Shown: positions 7,989 through 17,323, numbered from the stretch's first letter. The stretch is DNA of 33,434 nucleotides from Bacteroidales bacterium (GCA_030524805.1 JAUNFY010000027.1:1-33434), one strand, 5' to 3'. Notes: generated by a model from the letters alone, not told the origin. Made by a program: numbers and translations.

Positions 7989-8900
7989 GGCCAACGCGAG
8001 GAAAACAGCTATGAATTCGGCAATACGGCTTACCCTGACAGCTTTCAGCATATCGGCGTAGGTCAGTTGCCGGCTGGTGGTGCCGATGTACGGTTTATAT
8101 ACTGTCTCGCCAAAATAATCATGCGTGCCCCCGAAACGGCAATCGAGGATACCGGCGAGAGCCGCCTCCGGCCATCCGCTGTTGGGACTCGCATGCTCCG
8201 GACCATATTTCATCACAAACTTCCATAAACCGGGTCGGCCGGCCGCGATGATGAGCAGCAATGCCGTGAGCCGTGCCGGAATAAGGTTGGCGATGTCGTC
8301 GATTCTTGCCGCCACGCATCCGAAGTCTTTATACCGTTCGTTCCTATACCCAATCATGGAGTCGAGCGTGTTGACCATCTTATAGGCCATCATGCCCGGC
8401 AAACCGAGAAGCACATACCAGAACAGGGGCGCCAGCACGCCGTCGCTCAGATTTTCGGCAAGTGTCTCAAGCGCTGCGGTACGGACCTCATTGTCGGTGA
8501 GCGACGCCGTATCCCTGCCTACAATCCGCCCAACCTGACGACGCCCCTCTTCGAGCGAACGGTCGGCAGCCGCAAACACCTCACGCACCTCGCGAATCAA
8601 TGTGGTGCCGGCAAGACAATAAAATATACCGACAGCCTCCACTGAGATCTTGACCCAAGGGAAAGGGGAAAGCATCAACATGAGCAGATAAACCACTATG
8701 AATGTGCCTAAAATCAACAGTCCGGCTGCAATTCCACCCTTCAGCATCCGGTCGCGGCCTTTGTTGAGAGTCTTTTCAAGACCGGAAATCATCTTGCCGA
8801 ACCCTACCACCGGATGTGGCAACCGGACAGGATCGCCAAATACAAGATCGAGCAGCCATCCTGCCAACAACGGTATTCTTGAAATTGCGTATTGTATCAT
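7983..8900 (-). CDS. cbiB: Adenosylcobinamide-phosphate synthase (cobalamin biosynthesis protein CbiB)
   Basis: Attaches aminopropanol (phosphate) to adenosylcobyric acid, giving cobinamide (phosphate), at the inner membrane. The 305-aa protein has four to five hydrophobic segments and the N-terminal signature DLVFGDP followed by PHPVVGFGKMI, typical of CbiB/CobD(Pseudomonas). A region NLSDGVLAPLFW and a terminal GTHDYFGE block also match the family. Its ATG overlaps the cobD stop by four bases (ATGA), so it is the last gene of the PAS-to-cbiB unit. Its product is the substrate of CobU, encoded convergently just to the left. Confidence 0.94.
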   Translation of the reverse strand: MIQYAISRIPLLAGWLLDLVFGDPVRLPHPVVGFGKMISGLEKTLNKGRDRMLKGGIAAGLLILGTFIVVYLLMLMLSPFPWVKISVEAVGIFYCLAGTTLIREVREVFAAADRSLEEGRRQVGRIVGRDTASLTDNEVRTAALETLAENLSDGVLAPLFWYVLLGLPGMMAYKMVNTLDSMIGYRNERYKDFGCVAARIDDIANLIPARLTALLLIIAAGRPGLWKFVMKYGPEHASPNSGWPEAALAGILDCRFGGTHDYFGETVYKPYIGTTSRQLTYADMLKAVRVSRIAEFIAVFLALAI

Positions 8901-9916
8901 GTTCGTTCCTTGTCAATCCATCGCTTTATGTTTTCAATCAACATATCATTCTCCTCGGGAGTCTGTGCCGCCACCCTGAAATGTCTTTCATCCAGACCCT
9001 CGAAATTTGATGCGTCGCGTATAAGGATGCCGGCTTCCTGAATGAGATACTCCTTGAGCTGCCACGCACTTCCCTGCGGAAGCTCGCAAAGTATGAAATT
9101 GCAGTCGGTAGGCCGGACCTTTATTCCACACTCCGACAACGCAGCCGACAACCTCAATGCCTCAGAGTGAAGAAGAGCCGAATCTATCTTATAGTCGGAA
9201 ATGTTGCCGAGCAGGTAGAGTGCGGCAGCCATCGACAGTCCGTTGACCGACCATGGCATGCGCCTCCGTTTTATGCGGTCCATCAATTCCCGGCAACCCA
9301 CCGCATACCCGATCCTCAGACCGGGCACAGCAAAGCGCTTGGTGAGCGAACCCAAAAGAATAACATTGCCGGCTTCCAGCGCATCGGCAGTGGTCAGCAC
9401 CGGCAAGAGGGTATAATCAGAGTATGCCTGATCCACGATTAATATCTTATCCCGGTTTTCAGCAATAACCCTAAGAAGGACGCTTTTTTCCACTACCTCT
9501 CCCGTGGGATTATTGGGATTGCAGAGCCAGACCAGATCAGCATCAGCCGGAATATCATCAAGCGAACCGACATAGCACACCTCATGGCCATGTAGAATAG
9601 CAGCGTCCTGATATTCACGGAATGTAGGGACAACAATGGCCGACTTGCATGAGGGAAATTCCGCGGCGATAAGGTAGATAGCCTCGGTGGCACCGTTTGC
9701 TACCATCACGTGCTCCGGAAGTGCATCATGCAATTCCGCCACCGCTCTCTCTACTGCCAACGGCTCCGGCTCCGGATAAGCTGTAACGGCATCGACCGAC
9801 GCCGCTATCGCCTTCATCAAATCCCTGTGATCGAAAGCTGAATGAATGTTGGTGCTGAAATTATGCTTCACCTTTCCGGCATATCGCCAGAGGTCATCTC
9901 CATGTCCGTAGATCAT
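8897..9916 (-). CDS. cobD: L-threonine-O-3-phosphate decarboxylase (PLP, class I/II aminotransferase fold)
   Basis: Makes (R)-1-amino-2-propanol phosphate for CbiB by decarboxylating threonine phosphate. The 339-aa protein has the aminotransferase fold: NGATEAI near residue 74, CNPNNPTGE at 132-140, VDQAYSDY at 161-168, and GSLTKRFAVPGLRIGY, with Lys193 as the expected PLP-binding lysine. The fold is shared with histidinol-phosphate aminotransferase (HisC), so the assignment rests on its position directly between cobQ (one base apart) and cbiB (four-base overlap). A separate L-threonine kinase such as PduX is not in the window. Confidence 0.9.
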   Translation of the reverse strand: MIYGHGDDLWRYAGKVKHNFSTNIHSAFDHRDLMKAIAASVDAVTAYPEPEPLAVERAVAELHDALPEHVMVANGATEAIYLIAAEFPSCKSAIVVPTFREYQDAAILHGHEVCYVGSLDDIPADADLVWLCNPNNPTGEVVEKSVLLRVIAENRDKILIVDQAYSDYTLLPVLTTADALEAGNVILLGSLTKRFAVPGLRIGYAVGCRELMDRIKRRRMPWSVNGLSMAAALYLLGNISDYKIDSALLHSEALRLSAALSECGIKVRPTDCNFILCELPQGSAWQLKEYLIQEAGILIRDASNFEGLDERHFRVAAQTPEENDMLIENIKRWIDKERT

Positions 9917-9917
9917 A

Positions 9918-11393
9918 TCAACTTAATATTTCATAAAGAAGGTCGATGTCGATGTGCCGCCTGAGATGGTTCGCCAACCTATCGTATTGCAACTGTCTGA
10001 ATGTGTCGTTATCCATCACCTCCGCCGCACCGTTTCCGGCACCTGCAGCGGACAGGAGATGACGTATCACCACGTCATTGTCGAGAATGCCATGAATATA
10101 AGTTCCGATCACCTTGCCATCGCCGCTCATGCAGCCATCGGAGCCGCCGGATTCAAACTCACACGGACTATCGCAACCGCCGGAAAGCGACGTGCGTCCA
10201 TTGTGAATCTCATAGCCATCGCACAGCGCTGATTGCTCCATGAAGCGGAACCTGACCTGACGTGTCACCTTATTGCCATCCATCACCGTAGCCACAGGCA
10301 ACAGACCGAGTCCTTCTATCTCGCAAGGCTCTCCCTCCACCCCCTCGGGATCGGAAATGAGATTGCCAAGCATCTGATAACCTCCGCATATTCCCATCAC
10401 CGGTTTGCCTTCACGGCTTGCCGCAATGATAGCCTCAGCCATACCGGTCTCCTTCAACTTCTTCAGATCGGCAATCGTAGATTTGCTTCCGGGCAGTATC
10501 ACTATATCTGCTTTCTGCAGTTCCTCCGGAGTGCTGACATAATATAAATTTATTTCCGGATACCTTTCAAGCACGTCGAAATCGGTATAATTGGAAATGT
10601 GACTGAGAAGCACCACGCCTACATTGACCTTACCTTCGGCTGAGGAATGATTCTTCACCGAAAGCGCTACGGAATCCTCTTCATCGATATGAATATCGTC
10701 GGCAAAGGGTACCACACCCAGCACCGGGACTCCGCAGATTTCCTCCATCATTTTCTTCCCCTTCTCAAACAGCCTGAGATCACCCCTGAATTTATTGACG
10801 ATGATTCCCTTTATGCGCTCCCTGTCTTCCGGAGCCTGCAACATGATGGAACCGTAGGCACTTGCAAACACACCTCCCCTGTCGATATCCGCCACCAGCA
10901 GCACTTTGGCATCGGCATACCGCGCCATCGACATGTTCACGAGATCTGTATCCCGAAGATTGATCTCGGCTATACTTCCGGCTCCCTCCATCACTATAGG
11001 ATTGTAGCGCTGCGCCAGTCTGTCGAAGGCATCATGCACCTCCTTGCGCAGCACATCGCGTCCCTCATTACGATAATAAGTGTAGGCATCGCGGTTGCCT
11101 ATCGGAATTCCATTGAGCACCACCTGCGATGTGTGATGCCCCGACGGCTTCAGGAGCAAGGGATTCATGTCGGTGGAGCAGGCTATTCCGGCCGCCTCGG
11201 CCTGCACGGCCTGCGCCCTGCCGATTTCCTTTCCATCAGGAGTGGCGTATGAGTTGAGTGCCATATTCTGCGCCTTGAAGGGAGCGGGGCGATAGCCATC
11301 CTGCAGAAAGATGCGGCAAAGCCCTGTGGCAATGACGCTCTTTCCGACATCGCTTCCTGTACCGGCAAGCATTACGGGCGACAGTCGTTTCAT
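9918..11393 (-). CDS. cobQ: Cobyric acid synthase (glutamine-dependent)
   Basis: Amidates the b, d, e and g carboxylates of adenosylcobyrinate a,c-diamide to give adenosylcobyric acid, using ATP and glutamine. The 491-aa protein starts with a P-loop-like GTGSDVGKS at residues 11-19, followed by KAQNMALNSY and EIGRAQAVQAEAA, the family hallmarks. The C-terminal glutaminase half has the nucleophilic cysteine in GICGGYQMLG and a histidine in GTYIHGILDN. The ATG at 11393 is chosen because it overlaps the pduO stop (ATGA) and gives the usual N-terminus; a TTG 33 bases upstream is unlikely. Also called CbiP. Confidence 0.96.
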   Translation of the reverse strand: MKRLSPVMLAGTGSDVGKSVIATGLCRIFLQDGYRPAPFKAQNMALNSYATPDGKEIGRAQAVQAEAAGIACSTDMNPLLLKPSGHHTSQVVLNGIPIGNRDAYTYYRNEGRDVLRKEVHDAFDRLAQRYNPIVMEGAGSIAEINLRDTDLVNMSMARYADAKVLLVADIDRGGVFASAYGSIMLQAPEDRERIKGIIVNKFRGDLRLFEKGKKMMEEICGVPVLGVVPFADDIHIDEEDSVALSVKNHSSAEGKVNVGVVLLSHISNYTDFDVLERYPEINLYYVSTPEELQKADIVILPGSKSTIADLKKLKETGMAEAIIAASREGKPVMGICGGYQMLGNLISDPEGVEGEPCEIEGLGLLPVATVMDGNKVTRQVRFRFMEQSALCDGYEIHNGRTSLSGGCDSPCEFESGGSDGCMSGDGKVIGTYIHGILDNDVVIRHLLSAAGAGNGAAEVMDNDTFRQLQYDRLANHLRRHIDIDLLYEILS

Positions 11394-11962
11394 TTCAATT
11401 TTCTTTTGTAGGCAAACTGTTTCCAACGTTCCTCGCCAATGGCACCCATCTGAGCCTGAGCCCTCGCCATGACAAAAAACAAATCGGAAAGCCTGTTGAT
11501 ATATTGCAATATTATCTCCGGGACCGCATCCTTCTCATGCAGCTGCCACAGACGCCTCTCCGCCCTGCGCGCCACCGCACGGCACTGATGCAGAAACGAG
11601 GCCACCGGAGAGCCGCCGGGTAAAACAAAATATTCGGAGTCGCCGCTTGCGGCACTTATATTGTCGATGATGTTTTCGACGTCGGTCACGCAGTCGTCAG
11701 GGATTGAGTTTGGATTCCCGCTACGTTTATCTCCGGGTGTGGCCACTATGCTCATCAGCGCCATCATCCGCATCTGGATATCCTTCAAAGCCGCCTGCCA
11801 TTCATGATCGGCCGGCAGAAACGAACGCACAGTGCCGATGGCTACGTTCAACTCATCAAGCGTTCCATTCGCTTCAATCCTGATGTCTGTCTTCGGCACC
11901 CTTCCGCCACCATGAATGGCTGTCGTGCCCCGGTCGCCCGAGCGTGTGTATATTCTTTTCAT
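11390..11962 (-). CDS. pduO: ATP:cob(I)alamin adenosyltransferase, PduO family
   Basis: Transfers the adenosyl group of ATP to the reduced corrinoid, here probably cobyrinate a,c-diamide, forming the Co-C bond. The 190-aa protein has the PduO motifs in order: IYTRSGDRGTT at the N-terminus, NGTLDELNVAIG near residue 30, VLPGGSP and CRAVARRAERR in the middle, and INRLSDLFFVMAR near the C-terminus. It is not of the CobO/BtuR (P-loop) or EutT families. The start at 11962 makes an ATGA overlap with cbiA; an earlier in-frame codon at 11998 would add an unconserved 12-residue stretch. No corrinoid reductase gene is nearby. Confidence 0.94.
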   Translation of the reverse strand: MKRIYTRSGDRGTTAIHGGGRVPKTDIRIEANGTLDELNVAIGTVRSFLPADHEWQAALKDIQMRMMALMSIVATPGDKRSGNPNSIPDDCVTDVENIIDNISAASGDSEYFVLPGGSPVASFLHQCRAVARRAERRLWQLHEKDAVPEIILQYINRLSDLFFVMARAQAQMGAIGEERWKQFAYKRKLK

Positions 11963-13245
11963 AGCTGCCAGAGTTTCATCAAATCGTTGTCGCCCCAATA
12001 TAAATGAGTATATGATGCAAATGCGTTCTTGTGGCGATATACCGGTGTGGATACAGCCTTTCCCCTTGCGTTGGTTTGAACAGCTACAGACTTCAAACCG
12101 CCGTCGTCAACAACCTTTGAGTAATGAAATTCATGACCCATGAAGGCAACGTCGCCAAAATCCACTTTCCGGTAGCCCAGCGACAACTTTGCATCAGCCA
12201 TGGTGCACCGCAAAGGCAAGACACCACACATCGGGCTACCATCAATCTCTCGTGCAAGATATATCATACCTCCGCATTCCGCCCACAATTTACCGCCATT
12301 CCCGACATAATTTCTCACCGATTCCTTCATGGAATCATTGGCCGCCAGACTCTCCTTGAAAAGTTCGGGATATCCTCCCGGCAGATACACCAGATCGGCA
12401 TTAGGCAGACGGCTGTCGCGCAGCGGTGAGAAAAAAGCAATCTCGTAGCCCATCTTCCTGAATCTGTCGAGATTTGCCTGATAAATGAAATTGAACGCTT
12501 CATCACTTGCCACTGCCACCACCTTACCGGATGCCGCATATCCGCAGTCGCCGATCCTTGCGGAATCCGGCAGCCCGGCGATATCTGACAACCGGTCGAT
12601 ATCGACATCCGCTTCCACGGCATCAGCCGCTGCATTGATGAAACCCTCCATTTCCCCGCGCGCCCTCAAAGTGAGGCCGAGGTGTCTTGACGGAGTTGAC
12701 AACGCGTCGTTTTTCCTGATAAAGCCCAGACATTCCACGCCTGCATCTTCACATGCTTCCTTCAGACAGGCGAAATGAGATTCCGACGACACCCGGTTGA
12801 AGACGACACCCGCTATCTTTATTCCCGGCTTGAAATGTTTGAAGCCATATATGACAGGAGCCACGCTGTAGGCCGTCGATGCCGCGTTGACAAGCAATAT
12901 CACAGGCAATCCCAGAAGCCGGGAAAGCCCCGCACTGCTCCCCTCCATCTTTGAATATCCGTCGAACATGCCCATGACACCCTCTATGACCGACACATTC
13001 TTTCCATCCGAATATGCAGCGTACAATTCCCTCACATGCTCTTCCGACGACATGAAGACATCAAGATTGATCGAATTGCGTCCGGCTGCACAGCCATGAA
13101 ACTGAGTGTCGATATAATCAGGCCCGCACTTGAACGGCTGTACGGACACACCTCTTCTCGTAAGGGCCCTCATGAGTCCCAACGAAAATGTAGTCTTACC
13201 GCAACCCGACGAAGTGGCCGCCACAATTAATCCCTTTCCTGCCAT
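11959..13245 (-). CDS. cbiA: Cobyrinate a,c-diamide synthase
   Basis: Amidates the a and c carboxylates of (cobalt-)cobyrinate with glutamine and ATP, the first step after the ring is finished. The 428-aa protein starts with an ATP-binding ATSSGCGKTT (residues 9-18), then KCGPDYIDT and EGVMGMFDG, both CbiA-type blocks. The glutaminase domain has its cysteine in AECGGMIYL and a histidine in GHEFHYS. It follows the PAS gene after a 70-base gap in which I found no promoter, so it probably shares the PAS promoter. Its 3' end overlaps pduO by four bases. Confidence 0.96.
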   Translation of the reverse strand: MAGKGLIVAATSSGCGKTTFSLGLMRALTRRGVSVQPFKCGPDYIDTQFHGCAAGRNSINLDVFMSSEEHVRELYAAYSDGKNVSVIEGVMGMFDGYSKMEGSSAGLSRLLGLPVILLVNAASTAYSVAPVIYGFKHFKPGIKIAGVVFNRVSSESHFACLKEACEDAGVECLGFIRKNDALSTPSRHLGLTLRARGEMEGFINAAADAVEADVDIDRLSDIAGLPDSARIGDCGYAASGKVVAVASDEAFNFIYQANLDRFRKMGYEIAFFSPLRDSRLPNADLVYLPGGYPELFKESLAANDSMKESVRNYVGNGGKLWAECGGMIYLAREIDGSPMCGVLPLRCTMADAKLSLGYRKVDFGDVAFMGHEFHYSKVVDDGGLKSVAVQTNARGKAVSTPVYRHKNAFASYTHLYWGDNDLMKLWQL

Positions 13246-13315
13246 ATAAGTGTCTTCAATAAATGAGTTGATTTATCCAGGGGCTTTCGAAGTCAATGTA
13301 TATCAGAGCATCCTG

Positions 13316-13654
13316 TCACGACCTTACATAATGGGGAAGCCGGTCGGGGATGACCATTGATATCTCCACCATTCCCGCAATTTCTCCATTACGGCGCCAC
13401 GGAGTCTGATATATCATCTTTTTCACGTCGCCCTTGGCAATGGTGTAGCTGTTGCTTTCACCTGTGGCGAGCATGTGAAGTATCTTCTCTTTCGATGCCG
13501 GGCTATGACACTCAAAAAGATTCTTGCCGATGAGGTCGCCATGGCCGGCGAATGTGGCACGCGCCTTATCATTCATATAGAGAATTATTCCTTCAGCATC
13601 GCACACTGTCACCGCACAGTTCATCTGCTCAGCCCATTCTATGTTTTCTATCAT
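13316..13654 (-). CDS. Small stand-alone PAS-domain protein inside the cobalamin locus
   Basis: A 112-aa soluble protein consisting of a single PAS domain: an N-terminal helix, AVTVCDAEGIILYMNDKA (residues 14-31), a linker GKNLFECH (43-50) and a C-terminal beta pair ending MVEISMVIPD. There is no kinase, GGDEF or DNA-binding domain, so any signal must be passed by protein contact. Cys13, Cys18, Cys49 and His50 are possible cofactor or redox ligands, but no family-specific heme or flavin motif is proven. The gene has its own consensus promoter 60-90 bases upstream and precedes cbiA on the same strand. Its function is not known; sensing of redox state, heme or corrinoid are options. The ATG at 13654 is the only good start. 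Confidence 0.8.
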   Translation of the reverse strand: MIENIEWAEQMNCAVTVCDAEGIILYMNDKARATFAGHGDLIGKNLFECHSPASKEKILHMLATGESNSYTIAKGDVKKMIYQTPWRRNGEIAGMVEISMVIPDRLPHYVRS

Positions 13655-13715
13655 TGAAGTTGTTTATCCTTATTTACGAATTATAAAAATCAACATGAAA
13701 CTTGAATTGTTTATG

Positions 13716-13747
13716 CAAATTTAATATTATTCCTGAAAATACACAAA
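13716..13747 (-). promoter_or_regulatory. Consensus Bacteroidota promoter for the PAS-cbiA-pduO-cobQ-cobD-cbiB unit
   Basis: On the minus strand TTTG (13747-13744) is followed after 20 bases by TAAATTTG (13723-13716), matching both elements of the TTTG / TAnnTTTG consensus. The predicted start near 13709 leaves a leader of about 55 bases, too short for a cobalamin riboswitch. This suggests the late genes can be expressed without the riboswitch-controlled upstream unit. Confidence 0.75.
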
Positions 13748-13751
13748 TAAA

Positions 13752-15548
13752 TCAGATGGTGAGGAAAATCTGCCCTGCATCCGTGATCAGCATCAATGTG
13801 AGGTCACCATCGGGATAACATTTCCTACACACCGAATAGCATAGCCTGAGGATATGAGGGAAGAACTTGCCGGCATCTTCCTCCTGCAGAAGGGTCCACA
13901 GCTCCCTCGCCATATTGATATTCCGTATCGCCTGCAGGGCAATGGCTCCACACCCGGCCTTCTCCGCTTCATTGGCGAGGAAGTCGCGGTTGACCGTCAC
14001 TTTATGGCTGTGGGTATCGGTATTGCCCTCAGCCAACTTCACCGCCTTGCCGAGCATGACGCCCAACGTAAGCCGCTTGATGCCAATATCCGAAGCCATT
14101 TTCAATGATTCGCCGATGGCATTGCCATAATGGATAAATGCCATCGAAGGAAGTTCTGGATAGCGCTCCCTGACCACTTTCTCACTCCTCGCTCCGGAAT
14201 TGAGAACTATCCTTTCACATCCGCACGACATCGCGACTTCCATCTCCCGCCCTATCGCTTCCATAAAAGCCTCATTGGAAAACGGCATGACGATTCCCGA
14301 CGTTCCTATGATTGAGATTCCACCGACTATGCCAATCCTTGCATTGAAAGTTTTCAAGGCAAGGGCCTCACCACCCGGCACGGAGAGAGTGACATCGCAA
14401 CCTGACGGATAAATGGCCAGCAGTTCTTCCCTCATCATCTGCCTCGGCACCGGATTTATAGCCGGCTCCCCTATCTCCAGGCCGGTGCCGGGAAGAGTGA
14501 CAGTGCCGATGCCCTCGCCGCCATAGAAATGCACATCATGATGATCGGCAAGCCTGACGTCAGCCTTCACCATACATCCGTCGGTGACATCCGGATCATC
14601 GCCCGCATCCTTGATCACGCTTGCCTCAGCCCGATCGGCGGAAATGACTCTGACCGAATGAATCTTCATACTCATTTCCTCTCCATCAGGAATAGCAAAC
14701 GATATATATCCGGAGTCTTCACCCTCGGTCAAGGCAAGCAACGCCGCTTTAGCCGCCGCCGTGGCACATGCTCCGGTGGTGTAGCCGCTTCTGAGCCGGA
14801 AGAATCCCGGCGCTGTCTTTTCGATCGCCTTTCTTAGTCCGTACTCTCCTGTGATCACAATAAAACCGGCCGGGAGTTTCGGACGACGCACCACGAATAC
14901 CTTCACACCTTTACCAAGGGCCGCCTCTACCTTTTCCTTAAAACCTCCTGATTCCCCGCTTTCTTTCGTTATTATAGCATCGGGCCGGATCTCATCCAGA
15001 AGCGTGCCGATATCGCCGTCTTTATCATAAAAGACCAGCCTGTCTTCGCGAAACCCGCTTTCAGCAGCCTTGGCGAGCGATTCATCCCTTTTCAAAATCC
15101 TGAAAAAGCACAAGTGTTCTTTCCAAAAACCTTTCAGTTCCGGAATTGTCTGCACTCCCGTCAATGCAAGCAGCCGACCGATTCCATGACTCCTGAGCCT
15201 TCCGACGGCGTCTTGATAATCATCACACCATATCAGCCGCCCGTCATGGACGGCATAGCGCCGCTCGTAACGTATCACAGGAATCCCCACTTCACGCGAC
15301 GCTTCCGCTATGGCAGAATGAAGACGCGATGCAAACGGATGAGCGGCATCCACGATCACCTTGACCGAATTCCGGCGGCAGAATCCGGAAATCTGCTCAC
15401 AATCCATCGCTCCCGACAATCTTACCGCATTGGGCGACTCTATCTGCTGAAGGTCGCCCTTTGTAGAATAGAAATATGGCTCGCCGGCCTTGTCGAGCGT
15501 TGCTACAGCCTTGCGTCCTTCAGTGGTGCCTCCAAACACTAATATCAT
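13752..15548 (-). CDS. cbiJD: CbiJ-CbiD fusion: cobalt-precorrin-6A reductase / cobalt-precorrin-5B C1-methyltransferase
   Basis: One 598-aa cytoplasmic protein carrying two steps of the anaerobic corrin pathway. Residues 1 to about 240 are the CbiJ/CobK reductase: ILVFGGTTEGRK at the start, DAAHPFA at 67-73 and ITKESGESGG near 193-202. From about 250 the CbiD methyltransferase begins with its hallmark RSGYTTGACA (253-262), followed by GGEGIGTVTLPGTGL and a glycine-rich GIVGGISIIGTSGIV. The C1-methyltransferase CbiD is specific to the cobalt-first route. The ATG overlaps the cbiGF stop (ATGA). It is the last gene before the PAS promoter; no terminator was found in the 97-base gap, so read-through into the PAS-cbiB genes is likely. 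Confidence 0.94.
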   Translation of the reverse strand: MILVFGGTTEGRKAVATLDKAGEPYFYSTKGDLQQIESPNAVRLSGAMDCEQISGFCRRNSVKVIVDAAHPFASRLHSAIAEASREVGIPVIRYERRYAVHDGRLIWCDDYQDAVGRLRSHGIGRLLALTGVQTIPELKGFWKEHLCFFRILKRDESLAKAAESGFREDRLVFYDKDGDIGTLLDEIRPDAIITKESGESGGFKEKVEAALGKGVKVFVVRRPKLPAGFIVITGEYGLRKAIEKTAPGFFRLRSGYTTGACATAAAKAALLALTEGEDSGYISFAIPDGEEMSMKIHSVRVISADRAEASVIKDAGDDPDVTDGCMVKADVRLADHHDVHFYGGEGIGTVTLPGTGLEIGEPAINPVPRQMMREELLAIYPSGCDVTLSVPGGEALALKTFNARIGIVGGISIIGTSGIVMPFSNEAFMEAIGREMEVAMSCGCERIVLNSGARSEKVVRERYPELPSMAFIHYGNAIGESLKMASDIGIKRLTLGVMLGKAVKLAEGNTDTHSHKVTVNRDFLANEAEKAGCGAIALQAIRNINMARELWTLLQEEDAGKFFPHILRLCYSVCRKCYPDGDLTLMLITDAGQIFLTI

Positions 15549-17323
15549 TTGCGGAAAAGGTGTTTGAAGTTGTCGTCATAAAGTTTCGACAAACCTTCCC
15601 GATTGTCGATGGCGTCACCTACCACGAGAAGGGTGGTGAGTGTAAGATTATTGTCGTGCACGATTCGGGCAAGGTCCTTCAGCTGCCCCCTGTATATCTT
15701 CTGCTCTTTCCATGTGAGTTTATAGCATGCCGCTACCGGAGTGTCGGGCGAATACTCCATGAGGAGCTCCTTCTGCACTTCATCGACTATAGCTGCACTG
15801 AGATATATGCACATGGTGCTTTGCGACCTGGCCAACAGGTGAAGCCGCTCTTTTTCAGGCATGGGAGTACGGCCCTCGCCCCTCGTAAGGATGATAGACT
15901 GCACTTTCTCAGGGATAGTGAACTGGGAGCGGAGTTCGGCAGCCGCGGCTTGGAAAGATGAAATTCCGGGGGTGATATGATACGACATTCCATAACGATC
16001 GAAAAACGCCATCTGCTCCTGTATGGCGCCATATATGCAGGGGTCGCCGGTGTGAAGGCGCACCACGAGCAAACCTTTATCGTAAAACTGCTTCATCAGT
16101 GCGAATTGCTCTTCAAGATTCATGCTTGCGCTGCTCCTTACCACGCATCCTTGTTTTGCATAATGCGTGAGTTCTTCCGGCACAAGACTGCCCGCGTAAA
16201 GGATGAGATCGGCTTCCTCCAGAAACCTTTTACCCCTGACAGAAACAAGTTCGGGATCTCCCGGCCCGGCTCCCACTATCTCAATATGCCCCTCGCGCAT
16301 GGCGCCGCGGTCTATGGCCACCGCAAAAGTGAAATCATTTTCTTCCGACAGTTTTCCTTTCTGCTTTTCCATGATGAGTCTTCCGCCATCGGCAGCCTCT
16401 ATGGCACAACTTTCAGACACTCCCCACACGCCGGTGACCTCTTTCACCTTTGCCGAGGCATTTGGAACCACCACATCTTTCAACTGATCGACGGAAAAGA
16501 TACAAGTTTCAGAAAGAGAGAATTGAGCAGCAAGATCCTTTACAAGCCGCTCATCTTTCTTCAATTCTATTGTTGCCACGGCTTTCAACGACAACGGACT
16601 GAGGTTGCATTCCATCATCTTGCGCCTTATGTAGTCGGCCACTCCATCAGGATTACAATCCTTTCTGCATCCGACTCCAAGATTCAAAACCTTAGGATGA
16701 TAACAAAGCAACTGTATGCCCGATGGCACATCATAAATATATGGAGTGACGGCAATTATCAATTTCAGGCCGGCATTGTCGTCCATGTCTTTCATAATCC
16801 TCACGTTGGAGGGTAGAGTGCGTTCCAGCTCCGCAGTACCACTGTCGCGTACATCGAGCAAAAGTCCGGTGCTTTCCCCGTTTACAAAACTGAATATCGC
16901 CCTGTTCATCTGCTGTTTCCCGGCATCGACCTCCCAGCCAAATCTTTGCCCGAGCGTGTCGAGCGCCCACATGCCGGAATTGTCGCTCTGAGTCGTGACA
17001 ACAGCCTCGGCGCCCAATATGCGTGCAATTCGCCTGCAAAGGTCATTGCCGCCTCCCACATGGCCGGAAAGTACCGATATGGCATACTTTCCCATCGAGT
17101 CGACACATATCACCGCGGGATCCTGATATTTGTCATGAATCAAAGGCATGACCGTGCGCACGCATATACCGAGCGCACCGACGAATATTATATTGCCTGC
17201 ACTCTTCAAGGCGCCGGGCGTCAGCTGCCTGCGGCCCATCACCTCGCAATCGTCCAACTCCGCTGCAATGACATTGGCCGTATTTTCTCCCTCGGGAGAT
17301 ACATATACTATCAGATTCATCAT
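15545..17323 (-). CDS. cbiGF: CbiG-CbiF fusion: cobalt-precorrin-5A hydrolase / cobalt-precorrin-4 C11-methyltransferase
   Basis: A 592-aa cytoplasmic protein. Residues 1 to about 335 are CbiG, which opens the ring-A lactone and releases acetaldehyde: VGALGICVR at 48-56, SGHVGGGND at 86-94, and the C-terminal CbiG domain around LNLGVGCRKDC (213-223). From about 346 the SAM-dependent C11-methyltransferase CbiF/CobM starts with IVGAGPGDPELV, followed by LYAGSLVP and VRLHTGDPCIYG. CbiG marks the anaerobic pathway. Two adjacent ATGs (17323 and 17320) are possible starts; 17323 gives a four-base overlap with cbiET. The gene order places C11 methylation and ring opening in one polypeptide, consecutive steps of the route. 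Confidence 0.95.
   Translation of the reverse strand: MMNLIVYVSPEGENTANVIAAELDDCEVMGRRQLTPGALKSAGNIIFVGALGICVRTVMPLIHDKYQDPAVICVDSMGKYAISVLSGHVGGGNDLCRRIARILGAEAVVTTQSDNSGMWALDTLGQRFGWEVDAGKQQMNRAIFSFVNGESTGLLLDVRDSGTAELERTLPSNVRIMKDMDDNAGLKLIIAVTPYIYDVPSGIQLLCYHPKVLNLGVGCRKDCNPDGVADYIRRKMMECNLSPLSLKAVATIELKKDERLVKDLAAQFSLSETCIFSVDQLKDVVVPNASAKVKEVTGVWGVSESCAIEAADGGRLIMEKQKGKLSEENDFTFAVAIDRGAMREGHIEIVGAGPGDPELVSVRGKRFLEEADLILYAGSLVPEELTHYAKQGCVVRSSASMNLEEQFALMKQFYDKGLLVVRLHTGDPCIYGAIQEQMAFFDRYGMSYHITPGISSFQAAAAELRSQFTIPEKVQSIILTRGEGRTPMPEKERLHLLARSQSTMCIYLSAAIVDEVQKELLMEYSPDTPVAACYKLTWKEQKIYRGQLKDLARIVHDNNLTLTTLLVVGDAIDNREGLSKLYDDNFKHLFRK

Noticed and set aside
12509-12515. GCCACTG, the B12-box core, inside cbiA (also at 25497-25503 inside cobN, plus strand)
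   Set aside because: None of the other conserved riboswitch blocks is present nearby, and both lie inside coding sequence; chance matches.
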